Source of the DNA: Panorpa germanica
Taxonomy: Eukaryota; Arthropoda; Insecta; Mecoptera; Panorpidae
Reading direction: 5' to 3'
Length of the DNA: 64,000 nt
NCBI GenBank assembly: GCA_963678705.1
Contig: OY783217.1
Span: 7,874,001 to 7,938,000 of the forward strand
Shown: positions 44,044 through 54,870 of the stretch, one piece after another
Numbering within the stretch: position 1 is the first letter of the stretch
Layout: the number at the start of each line of letters is the position of its first letter
Position numbers and translations under genes: made by a program
Notes under the pieces: model-generated
The model's input: only the letters and a program-made list of their open reading frames with translations
Databases searched by the model: none
Told to the model about the DNA's origin: nothing

Positions 44044-47000
44044 TTACACAGAAACAATGCCAAGTAAATTCATAAACTTATAATGTTTCAGATGACAAAG
44101 ACCTTTTGTTAAAATATCTGCAGGCATTTCTTCAGTAGGAATGTACTTAACTTTTACAAAGTTGTTCTTTACAACATCTCTAATAAAATGACAACGCACA
44201 TCTATATGCTTGGATCTATTATGACTCTGACTACTCGAAGCTAACTTCAATGCACTTTGGTTATCACAATACAAATCAATTACATTAAATACATCAGTAA
44301 TTTCATGCATTAAATTTCTTAGATAAATAGCTTCTCTTGAAGCTTCAGAAAGAGCAGTGTATTCCGCCTCAGTACTGGATAATGAAACCGTTTTCTGCTT
44401 CCTACTTTGCCAGGAAATGGCAGACCCTGACAACATAAAGCAAAATCCAGTATAGGATTTTCTATCTAGAGCATCACTTGCCCAATCACTGTCTACAAAA
44501 CCTTGTAAATTACTATTGTTATTATTGGTATATTTTAAACAATAACTTTTAGTATGCAGTAAATATCTTAATACACGTTTACAATAATTCCAATGTATGT
44601 GACTATAACAACTATTAAATTGACTGAGATAGCTAACACAGTAAGCAATATCTGGTCTTGTTAATACTGCCAGATACATCAGACTTCCAATAAGTTTTTG
44701 ATAAGGAACATCAGGTAAACATTTATCAGATGACTTATCTAAATTCAATTTAGGCTCAATCGGAGTACTTTGTGTCTTACAATCAGACATTTGAAATTTA
44801 GAAACTAACTGTTCAATATATTGTTGTTGATCTACAGTAATAACATTTTTATTTTTATCTAAATTTATTCTCATGCCTAAATATTGTCTTACAGGTCCCA
44901 AGTCTTTTAACTTAAATTCTGAACCTAATACACTTTTTAATTTATTTGTTTCAAAATCATTGTTTGAAAAAATCAAAAAATCATCCACATACAGGGCCAC
45001 TATCACTTTAATTTTACCAGTTATTTTTGTAAACAAACATGGTTCATATTGACTATTTTTGAAATCTAATCTACTCAAAACTTCTTTAACTCTTTCATAC
45101 CATGCCAGGGAAGACTGTTTTAGCCCATAAATGGCTTTATTTAATTTTAAGACCTTTCCCCCACTTTTGTTTACAAAACCTTCAGGTAATGACATATAAA
45201 TATTTTCTTTCAAAAAACCATTAAGGAAAGCAGTGGTTACATCTAGATGTGTTATACTCATTTTCATTTGAACACTAAGTGCAAACAACAATCTTAGAGT
45301 AGAATGCCGCACTACCGGTGAAAAAGTATCTGTATAATCAACACCTGGTTTCTGCGAGAAACCTTTTGCCACTAATCGAGCCCTATACCTTACATTGTTT
45401 TCAAAATCATACTTTTTATTTAGCACCCACCTACACTTCACTATTGTCACATCACCTGGATGGTCCACAAGCTGCCACGCATCACTGTCCTCAAATGACT
45501 GTAATTCATCAGCCATTGCCTGCTTCCACTGCTCCCGGTCAGGCCCTTCAAGAGCCTCTGAGAATACAATCTCCTCCGATGCTGGAACAGTACTGGAAAC
45601 ACATATGTTGCTAATACCATAGCGCTCAGGCTTCTTTCTCTGACGCTTACTTGGCACATCTGGCACTTGCTCAGGTATTGATACTGCTTGTTCTGGAACA
45701 TCTTCAGTGTTTATTTCAGTCAGTGTTTCATTGTCATCAGTATGTAATGAGGAACCTGAAGAGCAATCTAAAAAATCTGTTTCTGAAACATTATTAGACA
45801 GATCCCCCACTGAATCTCTGCTCTCCCCCACTTTATCTTTACTTTCCTCCACTAAATTGTCGGTAGGATTTTCTTCATTGGATATCCAAATAGCTGACTC
45901 TTCACTGACTTCCTTGATAGGTGTTACATCTTCTATCACTATTATATCTCTACTGATCATTACAGTGTTCTTAGAAGGATTGTACACACGATAACCTTTA
46001 ACACCATCACCATATCCAACTAGAATATGTTGTGTAGCTTTCTTGTCCCATTTCAAACGTTTCTGTTTGGGTACATGCACCATAATTTTGCTTCCAAACA
46101 AACGTAGGTGACTTAAGTCTGGTTTTGATCCATACCATAACTCATAAGGTGTTTTATCCAATCCTGATGCAATCGATCTATTTTTCAAGTACACAGCAGT
46201 ATTGGCTGCTTCCGCCCAAAATTTCTTATCTAAATTTGCATCATATAGTAAACATTTGGCTTTCTCAACAACTGTACGATTACTCCTTTCACAAAGTCCA
46301 TTTTGCTCAGGTGTATAACAATTTGTTTTCTGGTGTATAATTCCAGCTTGCTTCAAATAGCCTTCAAATTCCTTGTTACAAAATTCTAGTCCATTGTCTG
46401 ACCTGATCACCTTTATTTTCTTACTCTGTTGATTCTCAACCAATGATTTGAACTCTTTAAATCTGTTCAAAGCTTCATTCTTTTGCTTCAGAAAATAAAT
46501 AAAAGTCATGCGACTATAATCATCAACAAATAACAGGAAATAGCGAGCACCACTCAAAGAACTTGTTTCCATTGGGCCGCAAATATCTGTGTGGATTCTG
46601 TGTAAAGTTTCTGTACTCCGCTCACCCACATGAGAAAATGGTAATCTCATTTGTTTTCCCTCACAACAAGTAGTACATTGTGATTTGGTTATGTCAAGTG
46701 AGTTATCATAAGACAAACCATCAACAATACCATTTCTCATTCTGTGCATGTCTTGGCTGTTTATATGTGCCAGTCTTCTGTGCCATAACTTTGCACTAGC
46801 TGTAGTAGCCAACATACAACTTTGTGATTGTAATCTCAACTTATAAACACCATCAGATAAATCAGCTGTCGCCACCAAAACATTGTTCTTGTCTCTAATA
46901 TAACAGTTTTTCTTTGTAAATATCACATGATTGCCATTCTGAATGAGCTCACTAACCGACAATAGGTTGGTTGTCAGGCTAGGCACACACAACACATCTT

Positions 47001-47982
47001 TCACTATTATATTGCATCCAAGTTTAGAAATAATGTCAACTTCTCCGGAACAAACAACTGGCACTTTTGATTCATTTGCTACAACAATTTCTGGTATACA
47101 TGGAGTTGTGTTCATGTTCTTTACCCAATCTTTATTTGCTGTTATGTGTGCACTTGCGCCGGAGTCAATGTACCATTCGTTTTTGTTATACTTTCCGTTT
47201 AGGAAAACAACGTTAAACACGCATTTATTTGTGTTTTTCTTCAACATTGGGCACTGATTTCGATAATGTCCATCCTCTTTACATTTGAAACAAGTGATTG
47301 TTTTTGCTGATGTATCTGCCGCGGTCTTTTTGTTCGACATTGGGTTGCCGCCATATTTCTTTGGTTTACCGCTGCTGCCAGAATTATATTTATTTCTCGC
47401 TGCAAATGCCGCCGTACCGCCAGCTGCACCTTCAAAATCACTGGTTACTTCCATGTCGAGTAACTTCGACTTTATAGTATCCGCACTTATCGAAATGCCA
47501 GAATGTTCTATTGCCATTATCATTGGAGAATAGCGATCAGTCAAACCTGCTAATAATAATGATCCGACCCATTCATCTGTTATTGTAAATCCAGTGCCAT
47601 TTAACTTTTGAGCCGTTTCGATCATTTGTGTGACATAGGTAGTCATCGAATCACAGTTTTCAAGTCTTATCGAAATCAAATGTCGAAGTAAGGTTATTTT
47701 TCTTGAGAAACCGGAGTCATCGAACATGGCTTTCAATTTTGTCCATAATTCTGCCGAGCTCCTGGTATTCCTTATATGCACGTACAATGCTGGATCGATG
47801 GTTAAAATTAGCTTTGCCTTCGTTTTGGAGTCGTCCACTGGCTTAACTTCGAAGTCTGCACTAGGTTTGATGTACTTTTCCATCCCTTCTAGTACCAACA
47901 AGTTTTCGGCCGCGAAACACCACTCATCGTAATTCTCTCTGCCTTTTAGCTTTGGCACACTCGCAATATAGTTCGTAGTCAT
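44044..47982 (-). CDS. Copia gag-pol polyprotein, complete
   Basis: 1312 codons, no interruption. The chosen start is the ATG at 47982 in AAACATG context; nine extra upstream codons lack an ATG and read through a T-run. Domains: gag (~1-225); zinc knuckle CFKCKEDGHYRNQC (~229-242); aspartic protease WYIDSGASAH (~275); integrase H-H-C-C finger (..HRRLAH..CTTCCEGK) and catalytic D,D,E at HTDICGP (~465), SDNGLEF and CERSNRT (~560); variable acidic linker; reverse transcriptase (~830-1080) with catalytic YVDD in VALYVDDFLI (~995); RNase H with GFVDSDWASD, SLSSTEAEY and DNQSALKLA (~1165-1270). The product is expected to be processed by its own protease in cytoplasmic particles and to mediate reverse transcription and integration. 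Gag and pol share one frame, as in Drosophila copia. Confidence 0.96.
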   Translation of the reverse strand: MTTNYIASVPKLKGRENYDEWCFAAENLLVLEGMEKYIKPSADFEVKPVDDSKTKAKLILTIDPALYVHIRNTRSSAELWTKLKAMFDDSGFSRKITLLRHLISIRLENCDSMTTYVTQMIETAQKLNGTGFTITDEWVGSLLLAGLTDRYSPMIMAIEHSGISISADTIKSKLLDMEVTSDFEGAAGGTAAFAARNKYNSGSSGKPKKYGGNPMSNKKTAADTSAKTITCFKCKEDGHYRNQCPMLKKNTNKCVFNVVFLNGKYNKNEWYIDSGASAHITANKDWVKNMNTTPCIPEIVVANESKVPVVCSGEVDIISKLGCNIIVKDVLCVPSLTTNLLSVSELIQNGNHVIFTKKNCYIRDKNNVLVATADLSDGVYKLRLQSQSCMLATTASAKLWHRRLAHINSQDMHRMRNGIVDGLSYDNSLDITKSQCTTCCEGKQMRLPFSHVGERSTETLHRIHTDICGPMETSSLSGARYFLLFVDDYSRMTFIYFLKQKNEALNRFKEFKSLVENQQSKKIKVIRSDNGLEFCNKEFEGYLKQAGIIHQKTNCYTPEQNGLCERSNRTVVEKAKCLLYDANLDKKFWAEAANTAVYLKNRSIASGLDKTPYELWYGSKPDLSHLRLFGSKIMVHVPKQKRLKWDKKATQHILVGYGDGVKGYRVYNPSKNTVMISRDIIVIEDVTPIKEVSEESAIWISNEENPTDNLVEESKDKVGESRDSVGDLSNNVSETDFLDCSSGSSLHTDDNETLTEINTEDVPEQAVSIPEQVPDVPSKRQRKKPERYGISNICVSSTVPASEEIVFSEALEGPDREQWKQAMADELQSFEDSDAWQLVDHPGDVTIVKCRWVLNKKYDFENNVRYRARLVAKGFSQKPGVDYTDTFSPVVRHSTLRLLFALSVQMKMSITHLDVTTAFLNGFLKENIYMSLPEGFVNKSGGKVLKLNKAIYGLKQSSLAWYERVKEVLSRLDFKNSQYEPCLFTKITGKIKVIVALYVDDFLIFSNNDFETNKLKSVLGSEFKLKDLGPVRQYLGMRINLDKNKNVITVDQQQYIEQLVSKFQMSDCKTQSTPIEPKLNLDKSSDKCLPDVPYQKLIGSLMYLAVLTRPDIAYCVSYLSQFNSCYSHIHWNYCKRVLRYLLHTKSYCLKYTNNNNSNLQGFVDSDWASDALDRKSYTGFCFMLSGSAISWQSRKQKTVSLSSTEAEYTALSEASREAIYLRNLMHEITDVFNVIDLYCDNQSALKLASSSQSHNRSKHIDVRCHFIRDVVKNNFVKVKYIPTEEMPADILTKGLCHLKHYKFMNLLGIVSV

Positions 47983-48055
47983 GTTTCCGCGAAAAAAAAA
48001 ACGTAACAATTTATCTATTTTATACTATAAAAAAACTGATAAACCGGTAAATTTG

Positions 48056-48064
48056 CCCATAACC
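48056..48064 (-). other. Primer-binding site (initiator tRNA-Met, internal)
   Basis: Element strand GGTTATGGG, directly abutting the 5' LTR, the same nonamer as in the other copia element. Matches the anticodon-loop region of initiator tRNA-Met used by Drosophila copia as a half-tRNA primer. Confidence 0.8.
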
Positions 48065-48186
48065 TATAAAGACACGTTAGCAGTTCGCAACAGACTATAT
48101 TTGACATAAGAAAAAGTTTTTACACAACAGATTACAGATGGCGTTACTAGTTACAAAGTAGTGATATTTTGATACCTATTACAATA
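48065..48186 (-). repeat. 5' LTR of the intact copia element
   Basis: Identical to 43888-44009. On the element strand it begins TATTGTAATAGG and ends GTGTCTTTATA, so its termini are TAT...ATA rather than TG...CA. The boundaries are fixed by the adjoining CAAAC duplication and primer site. Short for a copia LTR. Confidence 0.93.
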
Positions 48187-48250
48187 CAAACAATAACTTG
48201 TAATTACTAGAAAATTGAACACACATTAAGATATTAAGAATTTAAAATCA

Positions 48251-48627
48251 GTAGGTAACAGAAATAAGTAGCAAAAAATTGAGATTGATTGAGGAAAAGA
48301 AAAAAAAGGGAGAAAACTACTTATCAAAGCAACAGACAATTTGAAGAAGTCACCTTCAGACTACGAACAGGCTATACGAGGTTGACGAATCAACATCTAA
48401 TGGGTAAAACTACAGCTCCGCAGTGCAGCAACTGTCAGACGCAAATAACAGTCCATCATCTACAAGTAACCTGCCCACAATATCAAACTCAACGAACAAA
48501 ACACAGCATCAGTGGTAAACTAAAGGACATGCTTTCAGACAATCCAGAAGAAATTGCTCGAGTTCCTAACTTATATAAAATAACTTCAGGCGAACATGAC
48601 CTTGATGTTAAAATCGCATCATAATCT
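48251..48627 (+). pseudogene. C-terminal fragment of a LINE ORF2 protein
   Basis: The plus frame ending at 48624 encodes VTFRLRTGYTRLTNQHLMGK, then CSNCQTQITVHHLQVTCPQY. This R-L-R-x-G-x-T-R-L-T-x-x-x-L block followed by C-x2-C...H-H-L...C is the standard C-terminal tail after RNase H in I/R1/Jockey-related LINEs. The natural stop seems present but everything upstream is missing, and the frame's apparent start codon has no meaning. The 3' UTR is A-rich. Confidence 0.8.
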
Positions 48628-48659
48628 AAAATAAAAAAGAAATAATAAAAATATTAAGA

Positions 48660-49260
48660 TTAATTAAAACTAAAGTGAATAGGTACCTGGAATAATTCTC
48701 ACAATATCCAATAAAAAAGTGGACACAATACTTAGTTTCTACGAAAACATTGATTTGACATTTAATAATATCCATTTTTTTCATGACTTTATATAATAAA
48801 GATAATATTTTCTTTTTTTTATATTTCTAGAGTATATAATATCAATTTATGATTTAATAAAAAAGCACACAAGGTAAACTTTATCTTCCTTTTGAAGGAT
48901 CAACAGAATATTATTTATACGGAAATGATTTCTTGAGCTGCAACTGCAAAGACGACTTTCAAATCCTTATTTTCAATTTGTTGTTTCACATTCAGTATTC
49001 AGATTTCTCGCACGAAGTCTTTTCATGGTCGTAAACCAACAAAGCTGCTTTCAGTTTCGTCGAGTGAAGACGTTGCGCTGGATCAAATAGATTATGCTCC
49101 AACCTTCGGGAATTGTTGAAGTTCAGGTTCAGCATACCTGAGATATTTGGGAAGCTTTTGGTATGGAGGAATGTGATTTAAAGTGGCGGAAATATATCAT
49201 ATGGTTATATACGTTAGTATGCTTTTGAATTATTGGTTATAAATTACTATGCTACTTATA
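48660..49260. other. Intergenic stretch, nothing recognised
   Basis: AT-rich, then moderately balanced sequence at 48990-49200 without a recognised frame or repeat. Confidence 0.45.
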
Positions 49261-49261
49261 G

Positions 49262-49345
49262 GAACACTGAAGTTAATAATATTAGGAGTAGTTAGTACCG
49301 GGATGGGTGACCGATAGGGCACGCTGTGTTCTGTTGACAAACCGA
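49262..49345 (+). pseudogene. 5S rRNA-derived sequence (3' two-thirds)
   Basis: GAACACTGAAGTTAA, then GTAGTTAGTACCGGGATGGG and TGACCG, then TGTGTTCTGTTGAC follow the order of eukaryotic 5S rRNA from about nucleotide 35 to its end. GGATGGGTGACCG is the perfect C-box of the internal promoter, while the A-box region and the 'CAACGTCGGGCG' part are damaged. The first third is missing. It is a pseudogene or the remnant of a 5S-derived SINE. Confidence 0.75.
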
Positions 49346-49479
49346 AGGAATGTTGATGGCATACGAATGATTGATGCAAATTGTAACTAGATACAAGTGA
49401 TTTGCCATAAGAACTAAAACAAAATGATCAATTTGCTTTGATGTCAGTTGTAAATATGCAAATATTTATACAATTTATA

Positions 49480-50160
49480 TCTCATTTCAAATGTTTGTGC
49501 AAGTTACCCGTATAGATACTTAGTAGACTTCTTTTTATATATATAATTTCTCGGGCTTCCTGGGCACGTAGCCTTTTATCGCCCCTAAAACTGTTTTCCT
49601 TTTTCTTATACTTTACAACTTTAGGCAACAAGAATGATCTATTCATGGCTACTGCTATTATAAATTTCGGTTTCTCAATCAAAAAGGCGGTGTTAACAGG
49701 AAGCGTCTGCGAAGTCTGTAGCACCGCCCTTTGGAGTCCATTTCTTGCCATTGCTGAATTTTTACATTTTTACAGAATGTGGTCAGGATCTGCTTCCTCT
49801 TCACCACATTCGCATTTAGGGTTTTGAATGATCTTGTTTCTTGCTAGATATTTCCGTGCTCCAGTATGATTCATTCTTAGTCTTGAGGTCATTGTCATTA
49901 ATCTTCTTGGCCATTTTAGTTTAGAAAACCATTGCTTACGTTTCAGTATTGGTTGTATTTTATAAAATGCCCACTTGTGTTGCCATTTTTAATTTTCATT
50001 TTTTTCTAATTCTGTTTTCATATCTGATTTTATAAAATATGAAATATAATTATCACAAGAAGCAGCTAACTTGGCCATTTGGTAAGCTTTTTCATTTTCC
50101 TTAAAATCTAGTACACTTAATTACGATGCGATATTACCATGAACCGTAGTGACGAAGAAT
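49480..50160 (-). pseudogene. LINE fragment (end of RNase H and C-terminal knuckle)
   Basis: Reading the minus strand downwards: DFKENEKAYQMAKLAAS (RNase H G-N-E-x-A-D-x-L-A-K block, ~50050-50110), then KWPRRLMTMTSRLRMNHTGA and RKYLARNKIIQNPKCECGEE-EADPDHI (C-x-C-G...H knuckle, ~49760-49920). The frames shift between blocks, so the copy is dead. The final ~90-codon frame at 49482-49751 continues beyond the knuckle. Confidence 0.75.
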
Positions 50161-50260
50161 CGAAGAAGAAGGAAGCCATTCAAACTATTAAAAATTAAAA
50201 AATAGTCTACTGTATTTATTCAATATGCGTATAGGTACTATTTCCTCACCGGGCCACGAA

Positions 50261-50445
50261 CAGTGCCGGATTTAGAGGTGTGGAAGACCTGGGGCATCGA
50301 AGGTCCCTATTTATTTTCCGAATAAAAGAAACAATTTTTTTCCGTCAACTCTTTTAAAAATTTATTGCTTTTATCTCTATTGTGCCCCTCTCTTGTTGAG
50401 ACCCCGAGGTAGTAGCCCCGCCCGTCCTTCCTCGAATCCGTGCCT
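50261..50445. mobile_element. Possible hAT MITE with CAGTGCCGGATTTAGAGG end
   Basis: The left CAGTGCCGGATTTAGAGG pairs imperfectly with the inverted right end CAGGCACGGATTCGAGG. Flanking octamers GCCACGAA and GCCTCATA match at 5 of 8. The 185-bp interior is GC-richer than the flanks and non-coding. Confidence 0.5.
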
Positions 50446-53400
50446 GGCCTCATATATAAATTCGTTTCATTATAACATCGTATGTAGTGTATATAATTTT
50501 CTTTCGATATTTTGAAATTTAAGAATAGCAAGAAATCAGAAGCTGTAAATAAGTTAACAATACGCCCGCAGTGAATTCTATTCGAACATCTTTTGAATTT
50601 AACTCATATACTCGTAGATAGATATTCTTAAGAAAAAAAGAGAGGTATCTATTCATGGAAAGATACTTTACTTCTATTGTTAAACTTGTTATGTCGGGTA
50701 CATCTAGACGACTTAGCGGTTAAGCTTTAGAATAACTAACAAACTTGGTAGCAAAAAATGTGTGTTATGGTAAAAATAAACATTGTATAGAATAAAATTG
50801 TGGTCAGATGTGAAGTATCCATTGATAAAACTGGTGGAGCCACCGCTGGTTGTTAAAGAGTGAGTAGAATCCGATCAATTGCAGACAATGTTAATGTTAA
50901 ACCTGCCCGTTCCATTTAGAAGATTTTTATTCGAGAGAATAAAACGAGCTTTCATACTTACGACACGTTTTTGGAGCGACGTCATTCCGTTTGGATCGAT
51001 GGAATGACCAGTGGTTCGCACTGTAGCGCACTTTGTTCCCAGGCAGATAAATCCGTCACTGGTGACATGTTCCTATAATTACTTGTAACATGTTTTTATG
51101 GAATTGTTTTTTACTTTCAATTTGGCAATACAAAACATACGAGTGTTGTTTGAATTTTTAATATACTTATTCATTCACACTTTGTTAATGAGAAATGAAA
51201 TTAGTGGCATACCTCACCGCTCTCACGATTTATTGTTTATTTATTTTATTTAAAGACACACACACACAAATACATACACTCATTGAAACAAATGCACAGG
51301 TCCGTTTTGTGTGGGCATTTACAAAACAGCTCCATGCAACTTCTGCTCCTCTTACATTCTATCCTACGTTTTATTCATTTAACAAAATGCACGGACAATG
51401 GACACCTTTCCATGAAGAACCTTATCCGTTTACCACAATAATCCTGGCGCAGTTTTTGTTCTTATAATTTACGGGTTCTTTCTAAGCGGTCTTAGGATGG
51501 AAGAATCTATTTATTAACCGGTCTTGCATCTACATAGATAAACTCGGTGTGTCGTTACGTTTGGCAGTTCAATTAGTTCTTACTTATTAAGTACGCTGAG
51601 GCAATTCTGCATGCAAATATGTTTATACGTTTTTTATTTATTTAAATGAACAGTACGTTTTTGTCTGTTGAATAGCAATGGGTTTTTTATTCAAATAAAA
51701 TGGTGGCAGTAGTAGCAGTTAATGTGCATTGTCTTCCATCGAGCATGGAGATAAAATTAGCGGTCTGTGCACAGAGACACATCGCTAAATGCTTTGACAA
51801 AGATACGACTATAGTAGGAAGATCATGGATTAAAGATTTTTATTTTAAATGCTGTGTTTTGTGTGACAACAGCTAAAGTTTTATTTAAACGAGAACCACA
51901 TATTGTATTAAACAGAAAGCATGTGAAAAACGTATACTTATGTTTTATTCAACGTAATAGTTTTTACCTAATGTTAAGTTTTATTATTTTCCCAAGCTTA
52001 ACATTCGTTAAATAAATGCAAGAGACATTTAAAAAATTACTAACACATTAATGTGGGATGATAATTGATTAATAGGGACCCCAAGCGTACCTTGTGCTTC
52101 TGTAATTAAGTCCGCTACTGAATACACAATAAATAAATAACTAAATAAATTTAATTATGTGTACACATTTTTCATTTGCACTTTTTTTAGTCATCGTATT
52201 GTCAAAAATATACATTTAATTTTTTTTATGTTGACACAAGGTTTTTTGTTTCTAGTTTTTATGTTGGCACTATACAATAAACTGCCAGTATCATTGTTCC
52301 ACTGCGGCTAAGAATTACAGATTCACTTCACGTTTAAATTACAAATACTCGTATATTTTGTGTGTGTTATGTGTATGTGTGATCTCGGTGTACAGATAAC
52401 TGCTGGAAGTAATGGCTGACTGTCAAATATCACGGAAAGGAATAAAAGAAAAAAATCATTTGCAGATTTTTTTTATCTTACTTTGTAATGTTTGTTAAAT
52501 GATGGCGCTTATAAACACTTTACCGATATTTGTTTCACTGAATAAATCTATTAGAACATTGAAGTATTATTTCAACATTTTATTTGAACATTTTCGAAAA
52601 CTAACCATCAATAATTGATAGTGATCAGAGTTGAATTAGTAGTACTTGGTTACAATTTTATTCAGAAAGGTTAAGAAGAAAAATCGATCTCACTTGCGTG
52701 TTCGATTCTTTATGTTGTTTGCCAATTATTTTAGGTTAAGTAGACCTGCAGAATTATTTGCCAAATCACTTGTCACACTTATTTTTAAAATATGGCAAAT
52801 ATTCAACACTCGAACATTTGTCTAATCTTATGAAACATTAATTAAATAAAGTAAGAGTTGGATTATTATAGACTTTTGTTTACTATACCATAAATACTTG
52901 ACAAAAACTGTTAATTGTAGTTAATAAATGTTTAGATACATTTGTACTGAGCATTGTAGATTATGTTTTAATGTCATAGTCATCGAAGCATATGTGTGCG
53001 GTACCTTGAACATAGCTGAAGCAAATATTTGGTCACTTTGATCTATTCAATTTTACCAACACTAAAATTTTTGTCGTTGTGTACACGGATTCCAAATATT
53101 TGCCAAATGAGTACGAATTTTGTGTTCACACATGTGTCTTTGCGGTTCGAATACACGACTGAACAATACGTGGCCAAAATCAGGTAAAAAGCTTTACATC
53201 GTAGTTGAAATAATTTTTAGAAAAAAAAAAACAACTTTTAAATTTGGCTAAAAAAGATTTTTTTTATTTTGTTGTAAAACTAATTATTATTATTAAATCA
53301 GATAATATAAGTAATAAATAATAAAATATTAACATATTTTTCAGCCGCGGAAGAATTAATTTCAAATATATGTACGTCCAAATTTTAATTGAAATTATAA

Positions 53401-53580
53401 TTATAATTTTTCGCATGTAATACAAGTATTTTCAATTCGTATCGCATCGTATCAACTTCACAATTATTCCCTTTACCGCTAAGGATAAACCCTTATTATA
53501 GCCCACCCCTTACAAACACCTTATTATTATTTTTAATTACTTACATTTCTAATTACTAGCAAAAAAAAAAGTAATTATAT
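50446..53580. other. Intergenic stretch, nothing firmly recognised
   Basis: Contains TTAAGTCCGCTACTG near 52107, resembling a single hAT right end without a visible partner. The 90-codon plus frame at 51195-51467 begins with a signal-peptide-like MKLVAYLTALTIYCLFILFK but has no recognised homology. An A-run lies at about 53221-53232. Confidence 0.45.
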
Positions 53581-53710
53581 TTCAGAGTGCACCGCCGGCC
53601 GCTGGAAATATTCTGTAATTAAGGTAAATCCCAATGCACTAGATTTCCAATAAAAAGCGTCAGTGTTCGTCGTTCGGGACTCAATTTCAATAGTAAATTT
53701 AAATTCAACG

Positions 53711-53863
53711 ATGCAAAATAATGTTATCAAGGTATCCAACGTCGCCGTCGCCATCGGCATCACACTCGCAGTTCATATCTCTGGAGAGTTCTTTGATTAT
53801 GACCAGATATGGAAGAGACTTCCATTTCCACTAGAAAATTGTAAAGTTGTAATAGAGACTTAA
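53711..53863 (+). CDS. Candidate small membrane protein, 50 codons
   Basis: From the ATG at 53711 (CAACGATG) the frame encodes a 50-residue peptide with a short hydrophobic segment (NVAVAIGITLAVHI) followed by GEFFDYDQIWKRLPFPLENC and a stop. AATAAA occurs right after the stop (about 53872). Base composition is clearly less AT-rich than the flanks, and the ~130 bp upstream also stand out, as would a transcribed 5' UTR. The shape is that of tiny mitochondrial or membrane proteins, but I do not recognise the family. It could be a real single-exon gene, a terminal exon or a retrocopy. Confidence 0.4.
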   Translation: MQNNVIKVSNVAVAIGITLAVHISGEFFDYDQIWKRLPFPLENCKVVIET

Positions 53864-54870
53864 TTTATGCAATAAAATATGTAATTAAAAATGTAATTAA
53901 TTCTAATGCCATGATATACTCATTTAAATATATTTATTTAAATTACAATAAAACATGAAATTCATTTAAAAAAATATTTAATTTATTCGAAAAGGACTAG
54001 TACTATGAGTTTAGTTTTAATATTTACATATATAAAATAAATATTAAAAAAAATATATCTACAGATGTTTAGAAAATATATAAGCCCATCCGAGAAAAAC
54101 ACAACTTCGAAAGCCAATGATCAAGATTGCAACACTACGATAATATCTCACTGACACTTCCTACTATGTTGGCACAAACACTTTTTCGTATCGTAGTAAT
54201 GTCGAATAGTCTGATTACAATTTGAGTAAGATTTTTCGAAGCACGTTCTAAGCCACAGGTAGAAATGCCTTCAAAATGGATTCTCTTTTCTTTGCTGTTA
54301 TCGATAAGTCACCCTATATTGCCCAAATGTCGATTCCTATACTATGTCGAGTTCTAGAATATCGTATTCGAATTTTATACGCTTCGGATCCAAATTATTT
54401 GTGCATAACCAATTTAACTTGATAACTTATCATCCTACGAACTTATTGAGTGATTTGATATTTCAAAACTTCGATTTTGAAAACAATCTTTCTTACTTGA
54501 AATTATATCTCTGTTTCTGGGAGTTTATTACATCGATTAATAAGCTAACTGCATATCCAAACTTACTATGGTATAGTATATCCCGTAATCCTCTGCATAA
54601 GCATAGTAAATTGAATAAACTTCAGTAACGGTAAAATAAATGATTCTTATAAAACTAATTTAAAACAATTTTATTACATAAATTCAGTTACAGTTACTAT
54701 GCAGTATATAAGCAGTGCCGGGCAGGATTTAAAAGGAAATCACATTGATATTAAATTCCGTTTCTCGAGAGATATGTAAAATTGCGTTACCGGTTTTTTT
54801 TAAGAAATAGAGATAGTGTATCAATTTGTAATACTGTACTACACTCGTATGTAAGGTACTAGAAATTTTC

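Larger units (their letters stand above)
43888..48186 (-). mobile_element. Intact Ty1/copia LTR retrotransposon
   Basis: Two 122-bp LTRs (43888-44009 and 48065-48186) appear identical base for base and are flanked by a perfect 5-bp duplication CAAAC (43883-43887 and 48187-48191). The primer site abuts the 5' LTR and a short polypurine tract (AAGTGGGGG, 44010-44018) abuts the 3' LTR. One uninterrupted polyprotein contains every expected domain. All structural requirements for autonomous transposition appear present, so this is probably a very recent insertion. It belongs to a different copia lineage from the 3.8-7.6 kb element, judging by LTR and protein divergence. Confidence 0.97.

Noticed and set aside
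45318-47932. Plus-strand frames of 66-104 codons across the intact copia element
   Set aside because: Antisense shadows of the gag-pol polyprotein.
51195-51467. 90-codon frame with a signal-peptide-like start
   Set aside because: The rest of the frame runs through a CA-rich simple repeat and shows no cysteine pattern or family resemblance; probably chance.
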